From assembly GCA_964036665.1 (NCBI GenBank), contig OZ038527.1:13237835-13301834 (forward strand): a stretch of DNA of 64,000 bases, read 5' to 3'. Every line of letters begins with the position of its first letter. The first letter of the stretch is position 1. The position numbers and the translations under genes are program-made. Positions 37,171 through 49,199 of the stretch are shown here, piece after piece. The DNA comes from Gordius sp. MW1 (taxonomy: Eukaryota; Nematomorpha; Gordioida; Gordea; Gordiidae). The notes beneath the pieces were generated by a model that was not told where the DNA came from, ran no database searches, and was given only the letters and a program-made list of their open reading frames with translations.

Positions 37171-39300
37171 AATTTTTGATGAGTGATCAAAAAATTTTTT
37201 TTCACGGAATTCATCTCTGATATCGAAAATTTTCACGAGGGGTATATGGTCAAACAAAAAAGTTGAAAAATTTTTGAGGTCGAAAAATATATTTTTTTTC
37301 ATATTCTTTCGAAAGGGGGTTGAAAAAATCTTTAAAAGTTAGTAAATATTCTTAGCATTATGTCCTTGTTAGGATCTCGATAAGAATTTTTGCAGGGGGG
37401 GAAGTTTTAGATTGAGAGAAATTAAAATTTTCGTTTTGCGTTTAGATTGTTTCAATATCGCTTTTTAAGCGTGTCTCTAGTTTTTGTGAAACAAGCTCTA
37501 TGCGATCGTGATTTAAAGTTAATAATTTTTGATGAGTCTTTAAAAAAAATTTTTTTCACTGAATTCACCTCTGATATCGAAAATTTTGATGAGGGATATA
37601 TTTTCAAACAAAAAAGTTGAAAAAATTTTGAGGTCGAAAAAAATATTTTTTTTCATATTCTTTCGAAAGGGGGCTGAAAAAATCTTTAAAAGTTAGTAAA
37701 TTTTCTTGGCATTATGTCCTTGTTAGGATCTCGTTAAGAATTTTTGCACGGGGGGAAGTTTTAGATTGAGAGAAATTAAAATTTTCGTGTTGCGTTTAGA
37801 TTGTTTCAATATCGCTTTTTAAGCGTGTCTCTAGTTTTTATGAAACAAGCTCTATGTCTATGCGATCGTGATTTAAAGTTAATAATTTTTGATGAGTGAT
37901 CAAAAAAATTTTTTTTCACGGAATTCACCTCTGATATCGAAAATTTTCATAAGGGGTATATGGTTGAACAAAAAAGTTAAAAAAATTTTGAGGTCAAAAA
38001 AAATTTTTTTTTCATATTCTTTTGAAAGGGGACTGAAAAAATCTTTAAAAGTTAATATATATTCTTAGAATTATGTCCTTGTTATCTCGATAAGAATTTT
38101 TGCAAGGGGGGAAGTTTTAGATTGAGAGAAATTAAAATTTTCGTGTTGCGTTTAGATTGTTTCAATATCGCTTTTTAAGCGTGTCTCTAGTTTTTGTGAA
38201 ACAAGCTCTATGCGATCGTGATTTAAAGTTAATAATTTTTGATGAGTGATCAAAAAATTTTTTCTCACGGAATTCATCTCTGATATCGAAAATTTTCACG
38301 AGGGGTATATGGTCAAACAAAAAAGTTGAAAAATTTTTGAGGTCGAAAAATATATTTTTTTTCATATTCTTTCGAAAGGGGGTTGAAAAAATCTTTAAAA
38401 GTTAGTAAATATTCTTAGCATTATGTCCTTGTTAGGATCTCGATAAGAATTTTTGCAGGGGGGGAAGTTTTAGATTGAGGGAAATTAAAATTTTCGTGTT
38501 GCGTTTAGATTGTTTCAATATCGCTTTTTAAGCGTGTCTCTAGTTTTTGTGAAACAAGCTCTATGCGATCGTGATTTAAAGTTAATAATTTTTGATGAGT
38601 GATCAAAAAAATTTTTTTCACGGAATTCATCTCTGATATCGAAAATTTTCACGAGGGGTATATGGTCAAACAAAAAAGTTGAAAAAATTTGAGGTCGAAA
38701 AACATATTTTTTTTCATATTCTTTCGAAAGGGGGCTGAAAAAATCTTTAAAAGTTAGTAAATATTCATAGAATTATGTCCTTGTTAGGATCTCGATAAGA
38801 ATTTTTGCACGGGGGGAAGTTTTAGGTTGAGAGAAATAAAAATTTTCGTATTGCGTTTAGATTGTAATATCACTTTTTAAGCGTGTCCCTAGTTTTTGTG
38901 AAACAAGCTCTATGGGATCGTGATTTAAAGTTGATAGTTTTTGATGAGTGATCAAAAAAAAATTTTTTCACGGAATTCACCTCTGATATCGAAAATTTTC
39001 ATGAGGGGTATATGTTCAAACAAAAAAGTTGAAAAAATCTTGAGGTCGAAAATTTTTTTTTTCATATTCTTTCGAAAGGGGGCTGAAAAAATCTTCAAAA
39101 GTTAGTAAATATTCTTAGCATTATGTCCTTGTTAGGATCTCGATAAGAATTTTTGCCCGGGGGGAAGTTTTAGATTGAGAGAAATTAAAATTTTCGTTTT
39201 GCGTTTAGATTGTTTCAATATCGCTTTTTAAGCGTGTCTCTAGTTTTTGTGAAACAAGCTCTATGCGATCGTGATTTAAAGTTAATAATTTTTGATGAGT
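37171..39300 (+). repeat. Family A block Z left part, copy 2
   Basis: Anchors 37362, 37716, 38075, 38425, 38777 and 39125. From about 37,790 it follows 31,500-33,000 at +6,291 to +6,292 bp. Near 37,857 a 6-bp duplication (CTCTATGTCTATGCG) is private to this copy. The same GTTATCTCGATAAG monomer occurs at 37,018 and 38,082, so a unit of three monomers (1,063 bp) is also repeated here. Confidence 0.82.
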
Positions 39301-40920
39301 CTTTAAAAAAAATTTTTTTCACTGAATTCACCTCTGATATCGAAAATTTTGATGAGGGATATATTTTCAAACAAAAAAGTTGAAAAAATTTTGAGGTCGA
39401 AAAAAATATTTTTTTTCATATTCTTTCGAAAGGGGGCTGAAAAAATCTTTAAAAGTTAGTAAATTTTCTTGGCATTATGTCCTTGGAAGGATCTCGTTAA
39501 GAATTTTTGCACGGGGGGAAGTTTTAGATTGAGAGAAATTAAAATTTTCGTGTTGCGTTTAGATTGTTTCAATATCGCTTTTTAAGCGTGTCTCTAGTTT
39601 TTATGAAACAAGCTCTATGCGATCGTGATTTAAAGTTAATAATTTTTGATGAGTGATCAAAAAAAAATTTTTTCACGGAATTCACCTCTGATATCGAAAA
39701 TTTTCATAAGGGGTATATGGTTGAACAAAAAAGTTGAAAAAATTTTGAGGTAAAAAAAAAATATTTTTTTTCATATTCTTTTGAAAGGGGACTGAAAAAA
39801 TCTTTAAAAGTTAATAAATATACTTAGAATTATGTCCTTGTTAGGGTCTCGATAAGAATTTTTGCAAGGGGGGAAGTTTTAGATTGAGAGAAATTAAAAT
39901 TTTCGTGTTGCGTTTAGATTGTTTCAATATCGCTTTTTAAGCGTGTCTCTAGTTTTTGTGAAACAAGCTCTATGCGATCGGGATTTAAAGTTAATAATTT
40001 TTGATAAGTGATCAAAAAATTTTTTTTCACGGAATTCATCTCTGATATCGAAAATTTTCATGAGGGGTATATGGTCAAACAAAAAAGTTGAAAAAATTTT
40101 GAGGTAAAAAAAATATTTTTTTTTTTATATTCTTTCGAAAGGGGGCTGAAAAAATCTTTAAAAGTTAGTAAATATTCTTAGAATTATGTCCTTGTTAGGA
40201 TCTCGATAAGAATTTTTGCACGGGAGGAAGTTTTATATTAAGAGAAATTAAAATTTTCGTGTTGCGTTTCGATTGTTTTAATATCGCTTTTTAAGCGTGT
40301 CTCTAGTTTTTATGAAACAAGCTCTATGCGATCGTGATTTAAAGTTAATAATTTTTGATGAATGATCAAAAAAATTTTTATTCACGGCATTCACCTCTGA
40401 TATCGAAAATTTTCATGAGGGCTATAAGGTTGAACAAAAAAGTTGAAAAAATTTTGAGGTGTAAAAAAATATTTTTTTTTCATATTCTTTCGAAAGGGGG
40501 CTGAAAAAATCTTTAAAAGTTATTAAATATTCTTAGAATTATGTCCTTGTTAGTATCTCGATAAGAATTTTTGCACGGGGGGAAGTTTTAGATTGAGAGT
40601 AATTAAAATTTTCGTTTTGCGTTTAGATTGTTCTAGTTTTTGTGAAACAAGCTCTATGCGATCGTGATTTAAAGTTAATAATTTTTGATGAGTGATCAAA
40701 AAAAATTTTATTAACGGAATTCACCTCTGATATCGAAAATTTTCATAGGGGTATATGATCGAACAAAAAAGTTGGAAAAACCTTGAGGTCGAAAAAAATA
40801 TTTTTTTCATATTCTTTCGAAAGGGGACTGAAAAAACCTTTAAAAGTTAATAAATATTCTTAGAATTATGTCCTTGTTAGGATCTCGATAAGAATTTTTG
40901 CAAGGGGGAAGTATTAGATT
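39301..40920 (+). repeat. Third copy of part of the six-monomer block
   Basis: Anchors 39479, 39834, 40188, 40543 and 40870 match 33189, 33544, 33891, 34246 and 34573 with the same private variants. Here the hairpin segment near 39,932 is intact (CGCTTTTTAAGCG), so the offset shifts from 6,290 to 6,297 bp. Similarity ends near 40,913, at GGAAGTATTAG. Confidence 0.85.
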
Positions 40921-41672
40921 GAGAGAAATTAAAATTTTCGTGTTGCGTTTAGATTGTTTCAATATCACTTTTTAAGCGTGTCTCTAGTTTTTGTGAAACA
41001 AGCTCTATGGGATCGTGATTCAAAGTTAATAATTTTTGATGAGTGATCAAAAAAAAATTTTTTCACGGAATTCACCTCTGATATCGAAAATTTTCATGAG
41101 GGGTTTATGATCAAACAAAAAAGTTGAAAAAATCTTGAGGTCGAAAAAATATTTTTTTCATATTCTTTCGAACAGGAGCTAAAAAAATCTTCAAAAGTTA
41201 GTAAATATTCTTAGCATTATGTCCTTGTTAGGATCTCGATAAGAATTTTTGCACGGGGGGAAGTTTTAGATTGAGAGAAATTAAAATTTTCGTGTTTCTT
41301 TTAGATTGTTTCATTATCGCTTTTTAAGCGTGTCTCTAGTTTTTGTGAAACAAGCTCTATCCGATCGTGATTTAAAGTTAATAATTTTTGATGAATGATC
41401 AAAAAAATTTTTTCACGGAATTTACCTCTGATATCGAAAATTTTCATGAGGGGTATATGGTCAAACAAAAAAGTTGAAAAAATTTTGAGGTCAAAAAAAA
41501 TATTTTTTTTCATATTCTTCTGAAAGGGGGCTGAAAAAATCTTTAAAAGTTAGTAAATTTTCTTAGAATTATGTCCTTGTTAGGATCTCGATAAGAATTT
41601 TTGCACGGGGGGAAGTTTTAGATTGAGAGAAATTAAAATTTTCGTGTTGCGTTTAGATTGTTTCAATATCGC

Positions 41673-41675
41673 TTT
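41673..41675. other. 50-bp deletion junction in a family A monomer
   Basis: ATCGC-TTT-AAAGTTAAT joins the start of the hairpin segment to the sequence after GTGATTT. Fifty bases are missing and TTT is shared by both sides. The same junction occurs at 44,329-44,331. Confidence 0.88.
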
Positions 41676-43021
41676 AAAGTTAATAATTTTTGATGAATAG
41701 TTCAAAAAAAAAATTTTTCACGGAATTCACCTCTGAGATCGAAAATTTTCATGAGGGGTATATGGTCAAACAAAAAAGTTGAAAAAATTTTGAGGTCGAA
41801 AAAAATATTTTTTTTTCATATTCTTTCGAAAGGGGGCTGAAAAAATCTTTAAAAAGTAAATATTCATAGAATTATGTCCTTCTTAGGGTCTCGATAAGAA
41901 TTTTTGCACGGGGGGAAGTTTTAGATTGAGAGAAATTCAAATCTTCGTGTTGCGTTTATATTGTTTCAATATCGCTTTTTAAGCGTGTCTCTAGTTTTTG
42001 TGAAACAATCTCTATGCGATCGTGATTTAAAGTTAATAAATTTTGATGAATGATCAAAAATATTTTTTCAACCTCTGATATCGAAAATTTTTATGAGGGG
42101 TATATTATTGAACAAAAAAGTTAAAAAAATTTTGAGGTCCAAAAAAATCTTTTTTTTCATATTCTTTCGAAAGGGGGCTGAAAAAATCTTTAAAAGTTAG
42201 TAAATATTCTTAGAATTATGTCCTTGTTAGGATCTCGATAACAATTTTTGCACGGGGGGAAATTTTAGATTGAGAGAAATTAAAATTTTCGTGTTGCGTT
42301 TGTTTCAATATCGCTTTTTAAGCATGTTCTAGTTTTTGTGAAAAAGGCTCTATGCGATCGTGATTTAAAGTTAATAATTTTTGATGAATGATCAAAAAAA
42401 TTTTTTTGACGGAATTCACCTCTGATATCAAAAATTTTGATGAGGGGTATATTATTGAACAAAAAAGTTGTAAAAATTTTGTGGTCGAAAAAAATATTTC
42501 TTTTCATATTCTTTTGAAAGTGGGTGAAAAACTCTTTAAAAGTTAGTAAATATTCTTAGAATTATGTCCTTGTTAGGATCTGGATAAGAATTTTTGCACG
42601 GGGGGAAGTTTTAGATTGAGAGAAATGAAAATTTTCGTTTTGCGTTTAGATTGTTTCAATATCGCTTTTTAAGCGTGTCTCTACTTTTTGTGAAACAAGC
42701 TCTATGCGATCGTGATCTAAAGTTAATAATTTTTGATGAATGATCAAAAAAATTTTTTTTCACGGAATTCACCTCTGATAGCGAAAATATTCATGAGGGT
42801 TATATGGTCAAACAAAAAGTTGAAAAAATTTTGAGGTCAAAAAAAATATATTTTTCATATTCTTTCGAAAGGGGGCTGAAAAAATCTTTATAAGTTAGTA
42901 AATATTCTTAGCATTATGTCCTTGTTAGGATCTCGATAAGAATTTTTGCACGGGGGGAAGTTTTAGATTGAGAGAAATTAAAATTTTCGTGTTGCTTTTA
43001 GATTGTTTCAATATCGCTTTT

Positions 43022-43034
43022 TAAGAAAGAATTT
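43022..43034. other. About 75-bp deletion in a family A monomer
   Basis: CGCTTTTTAAG is followed by AAAGAATTTTCACGG instead of CGTGTCTCTAG. The anchors 42918 and 43195 are 277 bp apart, about 75 bp short. This break is not the one seen at 41,673. Confidence 0.85.
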
Positions 43035-44328
43035 TCACGGAATTCACCTCTGATATCGAAAATTTTGATGAGGGGTATATTATTGAAAAAAAAAGTTGAA
43101 AAAATTTTGAGGTCGAAAAAAATATTTTTTTTCATATTCTTTCGAAAGGGGGGTGAAAAAATTTTTAAAAGTTAGTAAATATTCTTAGAATTATGTCCTT
43201 GTTAGGATCTCGATAAGAATTTTTGCACGGGGGGAAGTTTTAGATTGAGAGAAATTAAAATTTTCGTGTTGCTTTTAGATTGTTTCAATATCGCTTTTTA
43301 AGCGTGTCTCTAGTTTTTGTGAAAAAAGCTCTATGCGATCGTGATTTAAAGTTAATAATTTTTGATGAATGATCAAAAAAAATTTTCACGGAATTCGCCT
43401 CTGGTATCGAAAATTTTGATGAGGGGTATATTATTGAACAAAAAAGTTGAAAAAATTTTGAGGTCGAAAAAAATATTTTTTTTCATATTCTTTCGAAAGG
43501 GGGGTGAAAAAATCTTTAAAAGTTAGTAAATATTCATAGATCTCTATAAGAATTTTTGCACGGGGGGAAGTTTTAGATTGAGAGAAATTAAAATTTTCGT
43601 ATTGCGTTTAGATTGTTTCAATATCGCTTTTTAACCGTGTCTCTAGTTTTTGTGAAACAAGCTCTATTCGATCGTGATTTAAAGTTAATAATTTTTGATG
43701 AATGATCAAAAAAAATTTTTCACGGAATTCACCTCTGATATCGAAAATTTTCATGAGGGGTATATTATTGAACAAAAAAGTTGAAAAAATTTTGAGGTCG
43801 AAAAAAATATTTTTTTTTCATATTCTTTCGAAAGGGGGCTGAAAAAATCTTTAAAAGTTAGTAAATATTCATAGAATTATGTCCTTCTTAGGATCTCGAT
43901 AAGAATTTTTGGACGGGGGGAAGTTTTAGATTGAGAGAAATTAAAATTTTCGTGTTGCGTTTAGATTGTTTCAATATCGCTTTTTAAGCGTGTCTCTAGT
44001 TTTTGTGAAACAAGCTCTATGCGATCGTGATTTAAAGTTAATAATTTTTGATGAATGATCTAAAAAAAAATTTCATGGAATTCACCTCTGATATCGAAAA
44101 TTTTCATGAGGGGTATATTGAACAAAAAAGTTGAGAGAATTTTGATGTCGAAAAAAATATTTTTTTTCATATTCTTTCGAAAGTGGGGTGAAAAAATCTT
44201 TAAAAGTTAGTAAATATTCATAGAATTATGTTTTTGTTAAGATCTCGATAAGAATTTTTGCACGGGGGGAAGTTTTAGATTGAGAGAAATTAAAATTTTC
44301 GTGTTGCGTGTAATTGTTTCAATATCGC

Positions 44329-44331
44329 TTT
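44329..44331. other. 50-bp deletion junction, second occurrence
   Basis: The same ATCGC-TTT-AAAGTTAAT join as at 41,673, about 2.66 kb away, in a monomer that also has a GTGTAATTG change and a shortened region near 44,425-44,450. Confidence 0.88.
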
Positions 44332-47300
44332 AAAGTTAATAATTTTTGATGAATAGATCAAAAAAAAAATTTTTCACGGAATTCACCTCTGATATCAAAA
44401 ATTTTCATGAGGGGTATATGGTCAAACATAAAAGAAACCTTTGAAGTCCAAAAAAATCTTTTTTTTCATATTCTTTCGAAAGGGGGGTGAAAAAATCTTT
44501 AAAAGTTAGTAAATATTCATAGAATTATGTCCTTCTTAGGATCTCGATAAGAATTTTTGCACGGGGGGAAGTTTTAGATTGAGAGAAATTAAAATTTTCG
44601 TGTTGCGTTTAGATTGTTTCAATATCGCTTTTTAATCGTGGCTCTAGTTTTTGTGAAACAAGCTCTATGCGATCGTGATTTAAAGTTAATAATTTTTGAT
44701 GAATGATCAAAAAGAATTTTTCACGGAATTCACCTCTGATATCAAAAATTTTCATGAGGGGTATGGGGTCAAACAAAAAAGTTGAAAAAATTTGGAGGTC
44801 GAAAAAAATATTTTTTTTCATATTCTTTCGAAAGAGTGCTGAAAAAATCTTTAAAAGTTAGTAAATATTCATAGAATTATGTCCTTCTTAGGATCTCGAT
44901 AAGAATTTTTGCACGGGGGGAAGTTTTAGATTGAGAGAAATTAAAATTTTCGTGTTACGTTTAGATTGTTTCAATATCGCTTTTTAAGCGTGTCTCTAGT
45001 TTTTGTGAAACAAGCTCTATGCGATCGTGATTTAAAGTTAATAATTTTTGATGAATGAGCAAAAAAATTTTTTCACGGAATTCACCTCTGATATCGAAAA
45101 TTTTGATGAGGGGTATATTATTGAACAAAAAAGTTGAAAAAATTTTGAGGTCGAAAAAAATATTTTTTTTCATATTCTTTCGGAAGGGGGCTGAAAAAAT
45201 CTTTAAAAGTTAGTAAATATTAATAAATTATGTCCTTCTTATGATCTCGATAAGAATTTTTGCACGGGGGGAAGTTTTAGATTGAGAGAAATTAAAATTT
45301 TTGTGTTGCGTTTAGATTGTTTCAATATCGCTTTTTAAGCGTGTCTCTAGTTTTTGTAAAACAAGCTCTATGCGATCGTGATTTAAAGTTAATAATTTTT
45401 GATGAATGATCAAAAAAAAATTTTCACGGAATTCACCTCTGATATCGAAAATTTTCACGAGGGGTTTATGATCAAACAAAAAAGTTGAAAAAATTTGAGG
45501 TCGAAAAAAATATTTTTTTTCATATTCTTTCGAAAGGGGGCTGAAAAAATGTTTAAAAGTTAGTAAATATTCATAGAATTATGTCCTTGTTAGGATCTCG
45601 ATAAGAATTTTTGCACGGGGGGAAGTTTTAGGTTGAGAGAAATAAAAATTTTCGTATTGCGTTTCGATTGTTCTAGTTTTTGTTAAACAAGCTCTATGCG
45701 ATCGTGATTTAAAGTTAATAATTTTTGATGAGTGATCAAAAAAAATTTATTAACGGAATTCACCTCTGATATCGAAAATTTTCATGAGGGGTATATGATC
45801 AAACAAAAAAGTTGAAAAAATCTTGAGGTCGAAAAAAATATTTTTTCATATTCTTTCGAAAGGGGGCTGAAAAAATCTTCAAAAGTTAGTAAATATTCTT
45901 AGCTTTATGTCCTTGTTAGGATCTCGATAAGTATTTTTGCACGGGGGGAAGTTTTAGATTGAGAGAAATTAAAATTTCGTGTTGCGTTTCAATTATTTCA
46001 ATATCGCTTTTTAAGCGTGTCTCTCTCTAGTTTTTGTAAAACAAGCTCTATGCGATCGTGATTTAAAGTTAATAATTTTTGGATGAGTGATCAAAAAAAA
46101 TTTTTCACATAATTCACCTCTAATATCGAAAATTTCCATAAGGGGTATATGGTCAAACAAAATAGTTGAAAAAATTTTAAGGTCGAAAAAAAATTTTTTT
46201 TCATATTCTTTTGAAAGGGGGCTGAAAAAATCTTTAAAAGTTAGTAAATATTCATAGAATTATGTCCTTGTTAGGATCTCGATAAGAATTTTTGCACGGG
46301 GGGAAGTTTTAGATTGAGAGAAATTAAAATTTTCGTGTTGCTTTTAGATTGTTTCAATATCGCTTTTAAAGCGTGTCTCTAGTTTTTGTGAAACAAGCTC
46401 TATGCAATCGTGATTTTTGAGTCTTTAAAAAAATTTTTTTTCACTGAATTCACCTCTGTTATCGAAAATTTTGATGAGGGATATATTTTCAAACAAAAAA
46501 GTTGAAAAAATTTTGACGTCGAAAAAAATATTTTTTTTCATATTCTTTCGAAAGGGGGCTGAAAAAATCTTTAAAAGTTAGTAAATATTCGTGGCATTAT
46601 GTCCTTGTTAAGATCTCGTTAAGAATTTTTGCACGGGGGGAAGTTTTAGATTGAGAGAAATTAAAATTTTCGTGTTGCTTTTAGATTGTTTCAATATCGC
46701 TTTTTAAGCGTGTCTCTAGTTTTTGTGAAACAAGCTCTATGCGATCGTGATTTACAGTTAATAATTTTTGATGAGTGATCAAAAAAAATTTTTTTCACGG
46801 AATTCATCTCTGATATCGAAAATTTTTATGAGGGGTATATGGTCAAACAAAATGGTTGAAAAAATTTTGAGGTCGAAAAAAATATTTTTTTCATATTCTT
46901 TCGAAAGGGGGCTGAAAAAATCTTTAAAAGTTAGTAAATTTTCTTGGCATTATGTCCTTGTTAGGATCTCGATAAGAATTTTTGCACGGGGGGAAGTTTT
47001 AGATTGAGAGAAATTAAAATTTTCGTGTTGCTTTTAGATTGTTTCAATATCGCTTTTTAAGCGTGTCTCTAGTTTTTGTGAAACAAGCTCTATGCGATCG
47101 TGATTTAAAGTTAATAATTTTTGATGAATGATCAAAAAAAATTTTCACGGAATTTACCTCTGATATCGAAAATTTTCATGAGGGGTATATGGTCAAACAA
47201 AAAAGTTGAAAAAATTTTGAGGTCGAAAAAAATATTTTTTCTCATATTCTTTTGAAAGGGGGCTGAAAAAATCTTTAAAAGTTTGTAATTATTCTTAGCA

Positions 47301-48053
47301 TTATGTCCTTGTTAGGATCTCGATAAGAATTTTTGCACAGGGGGAAGTTTTAGATTGAGAGAAATTAAAATTTTCGTGTTGCGTTAAGATTGTTTCAATA
47401 TCGCTTTTTAAGCGTGCCTCTAGTTTTTGTGAAACAAGCTCTATACGATCGTGATTTAAAGTTATTAATTTTTGATGAATAATCAAAAAAAAAATTTTTC
47501 ACGGAATTCACCTCTGATATCGAAAATATTCATGAGGGGTATATGGTCAAACAAAAAGTTGAAAAAATTTTGAGGTCGAAAAAAATATTTTTTTTCATAT
47601 TCTTTCGAAAGGGGGCTGAAAAAATCTTTATAAGTTAGTAAATATTCTTAGCATTATGTCCTTGTTAGGATCTCGATAAGAATTTTTGCACGGGGGGAAG
47701 TTTTAGATTGAGAGAAATTAAAATTTTCGTGTTGCGTTTCGATTGTTCTAGTTTTTGTGAAACAAGCCCTATGCGATCGTGATTTAAAGTTAATAATTTT
47801 TGATGTTTGATCAAAAAAATTTATTAACGGAATTCACCTCTGATATCGAAAATTTTCATGAGGGGTATATGATCAAACAAGTTGAAAAAATCTTGAGGTC
47901 GAAAAAAATATTTTTTTCATATTCTTTCGAAAGGGGGCTGAAAAAATCTTCAAAAGTTAGTAAATATTCTTAGAATTATGTCCTTGTTAGGATCTCGATA
48001 AGAATTTTTGCACGGGGGGATGTTTTAGATTGAGAGAAATTAAAATTTTTGTG

Positions 48054-48155
48054 TTGCGTTTCGATTGTTCTAGTTTTTGTGAAACAAGCTCTATGCGATC
48101 GTGATTGCGTTTCGATTGTTCTAGTTTTTGTGAAACAAGCTCTATGCGATCGTGA
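48054..48155 (+). repeat. 51-bp tandem duplication inside a family A monomer
   Basis: The segment from TTGCGTTTCGATTG through GCGATCGTGA is present twice in a row, at 48054-48104 and 48105-48155. The host monomer is of the short class. A further small deletion lies near 48,199, where TTTATT runs into GATATCG and the AACGGAATTCACCTC part is missing. Confidence 0.9.
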
Positions 48156-49196
48156 TTTAAAGTTAATAATTTTTGATGAGTGATCAAAAAAAATTTATTG
48201 ATATCGAAAATTTTGATGAGGGTTATATGATCAAACAAAAAAGTTGAAAAAATTTTGAGGTCGAAAAAAATATTTTTTTCATATTCTTTCGAAAGGGGGC
48301 TGAAAAAATCTTCAAAAGTTAGTAAATATTCTTGGCATTATGCCCTTGTTAGGATCTCGATAAGAATTTTTGCACGGGGGGAAGTTTTAGATTGAGAGAA
48401 ATTAAAATTTTCGTGTTGCGTTTCGATTGTTTCAATATCGCTTTTTAAGCGTGTCTCTAGTTTTTGTGAAACAAGCTCTATGCAATCGTGATTTAAAGTT
48501 AATAATTTTTAATGAGTGATCAAAAAATTTTTTTTCACGGAATTCATCTCTGATATCGAAAAATTTCATGAGGGGTATATGGTCAAACAAAATGGTTGAA
48601 AAAATTTTGAGGTCGGAAAAAATATTTTTTTTCATATTCTTTCGAAAGGGAGCTGAAAAAATCTTTAAAAGTTAGTAAATTTTCTTGGTATTATGTCCTT
48701 GTTAGGATCTCGTTAAGAATTTTTGCACGGGGGGAAGTTTTAGATTGAGAGAAATTAAAATTTTCGTTTTGCGTTTAGATTGTTTCAATATCGCTTTTTA
48801 AGCGTGTCTCTAGTTTTTGTGAAACAAGCTCTATGCGATCGTGATTTAAAGTTCTTAATTTTTGATAAATAATCAAAAAAAAAAATTTTCACGGAATTCA
48901 CCTCTGATATCGAAAATATTCATGAGGGGTGGGTATATGGTCATACAAAAAGTTGAAAAAATTTTGAGGTCGAAAAAAATATTTTTTTTTCATATTCTTT
49001 CGAAAGGGGGCTGAAAAAATCTTTAAAAGTTAGTAAATATTCTTAGCATTATTTCCTTGTTAGGATCTCGATAAGAATTTTTGCACGGGGGAAGTTTTAG
49101 ATTGAGAGAAATTAAAATTTTTGTGTTGCGTTTAGATTGTTTCAATATCGCTTTTTAAGCGTGTCTCTAGTTTTTGTGAAACAAGCTCTATGCGAT

Positions 49197-49199
49197 CGT
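49197..49199. other. Junction between satellite families A and B
   Basis: Family A reads normally up to CTCTATGCGATCG and would continue TGATTTAAAG. Instead the sequence continues TTTTATTGTTGCGATTAG, which in family B follows ACAACG. The bases CGT fit both sides. In the A/B alignment this join steps back by roughly 75 bp, so it is not an in-register exchange. No target-site duplication, transposon end or filler DNA is visible. Confidence 0.93.

Larger units (their letters stand above)
1..49198 (+). repeat. Satellite family A tandem array (about 145 monomers)
   Basis: Head-to-tail array of one AT-rich monomer, always in the same orientation. I anchored it on the GTCCTTGTT motif. Examples of anchor positions are 121, 473, 822, 1176, 1527, 1853, 2409, 2761, 3116, 3468, 3821, 4171, 4499, 4827, 5180, 5532, 5860, 6211, 6539, 6890, then regularly to 48342, 48695 and 49053. 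I counted 141 anchors plus four monomers in which the anchor is deleted. Spacing falls into two main classes, about 350-355 bp and about 327-328 bp. Each monomer typically carries the palindromes CTTTCGAAAG and GAAAATTTTC, two G-runs, GAATTC, GATATC, TGATCA and CGATCG sites, and several A/T tracts. No unique DNA or mobile element interrupts it. The left edge lies outside the window. The family is not one I recognise. Confidence 0.97.
40921..49198 (+). repeat. Divergent family A monomers next to the A/B junction
   Basis: Anchors 41221, 41573, 41876, 42220, 42566, 42918, 43195, 43881, 44230, 44529, 44881, 45232, 45583, 45909, 46264, 46601, 46954, 47305, 47658, 47980, 48342, 48695 and 49053. A monomer near 43,530 lacks the anchor. 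Spacings are more irregular than elsewhere (for example 277, 299 and 303 bp), and private substitutions and indels are frequent (CCTTCTTAGG, TATTATTGAAC, GGGGTGAAAAA). No block of several kilobases repeats here that I could find. This fits an older, less homogenised array edge. Confidence 0.8.

Noticed and set aside
46768..47007. A plus-strand 79-codon open frame in family A.
   Set aside because: It spans ordinary monomer sequence and exists only because local variants removed the usual stops. No domain is recognisable.
210..48635. About thirty minus-strand open frames of 61-94 codons in family A, many beginning MKKN and ending near KKRY or ETI, with near-identical peptides.
   Set aside because: They fall at the same phase of the satellite monomer and are copies of one chance open stretch. 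Small indels break or shift them freely (for example 15290-15574 against the shorter 18012-18230), and many monomers lack them. There is no start context, intron structure or known domain. Similarity between copies is explained by DNA repetition.
1..49198. Possible CRISPR array, because repeats are regular.
   Set aside because: The period is about 330-355 bp with no unique spacers. Whole units are repeated, and there are no cas genes.
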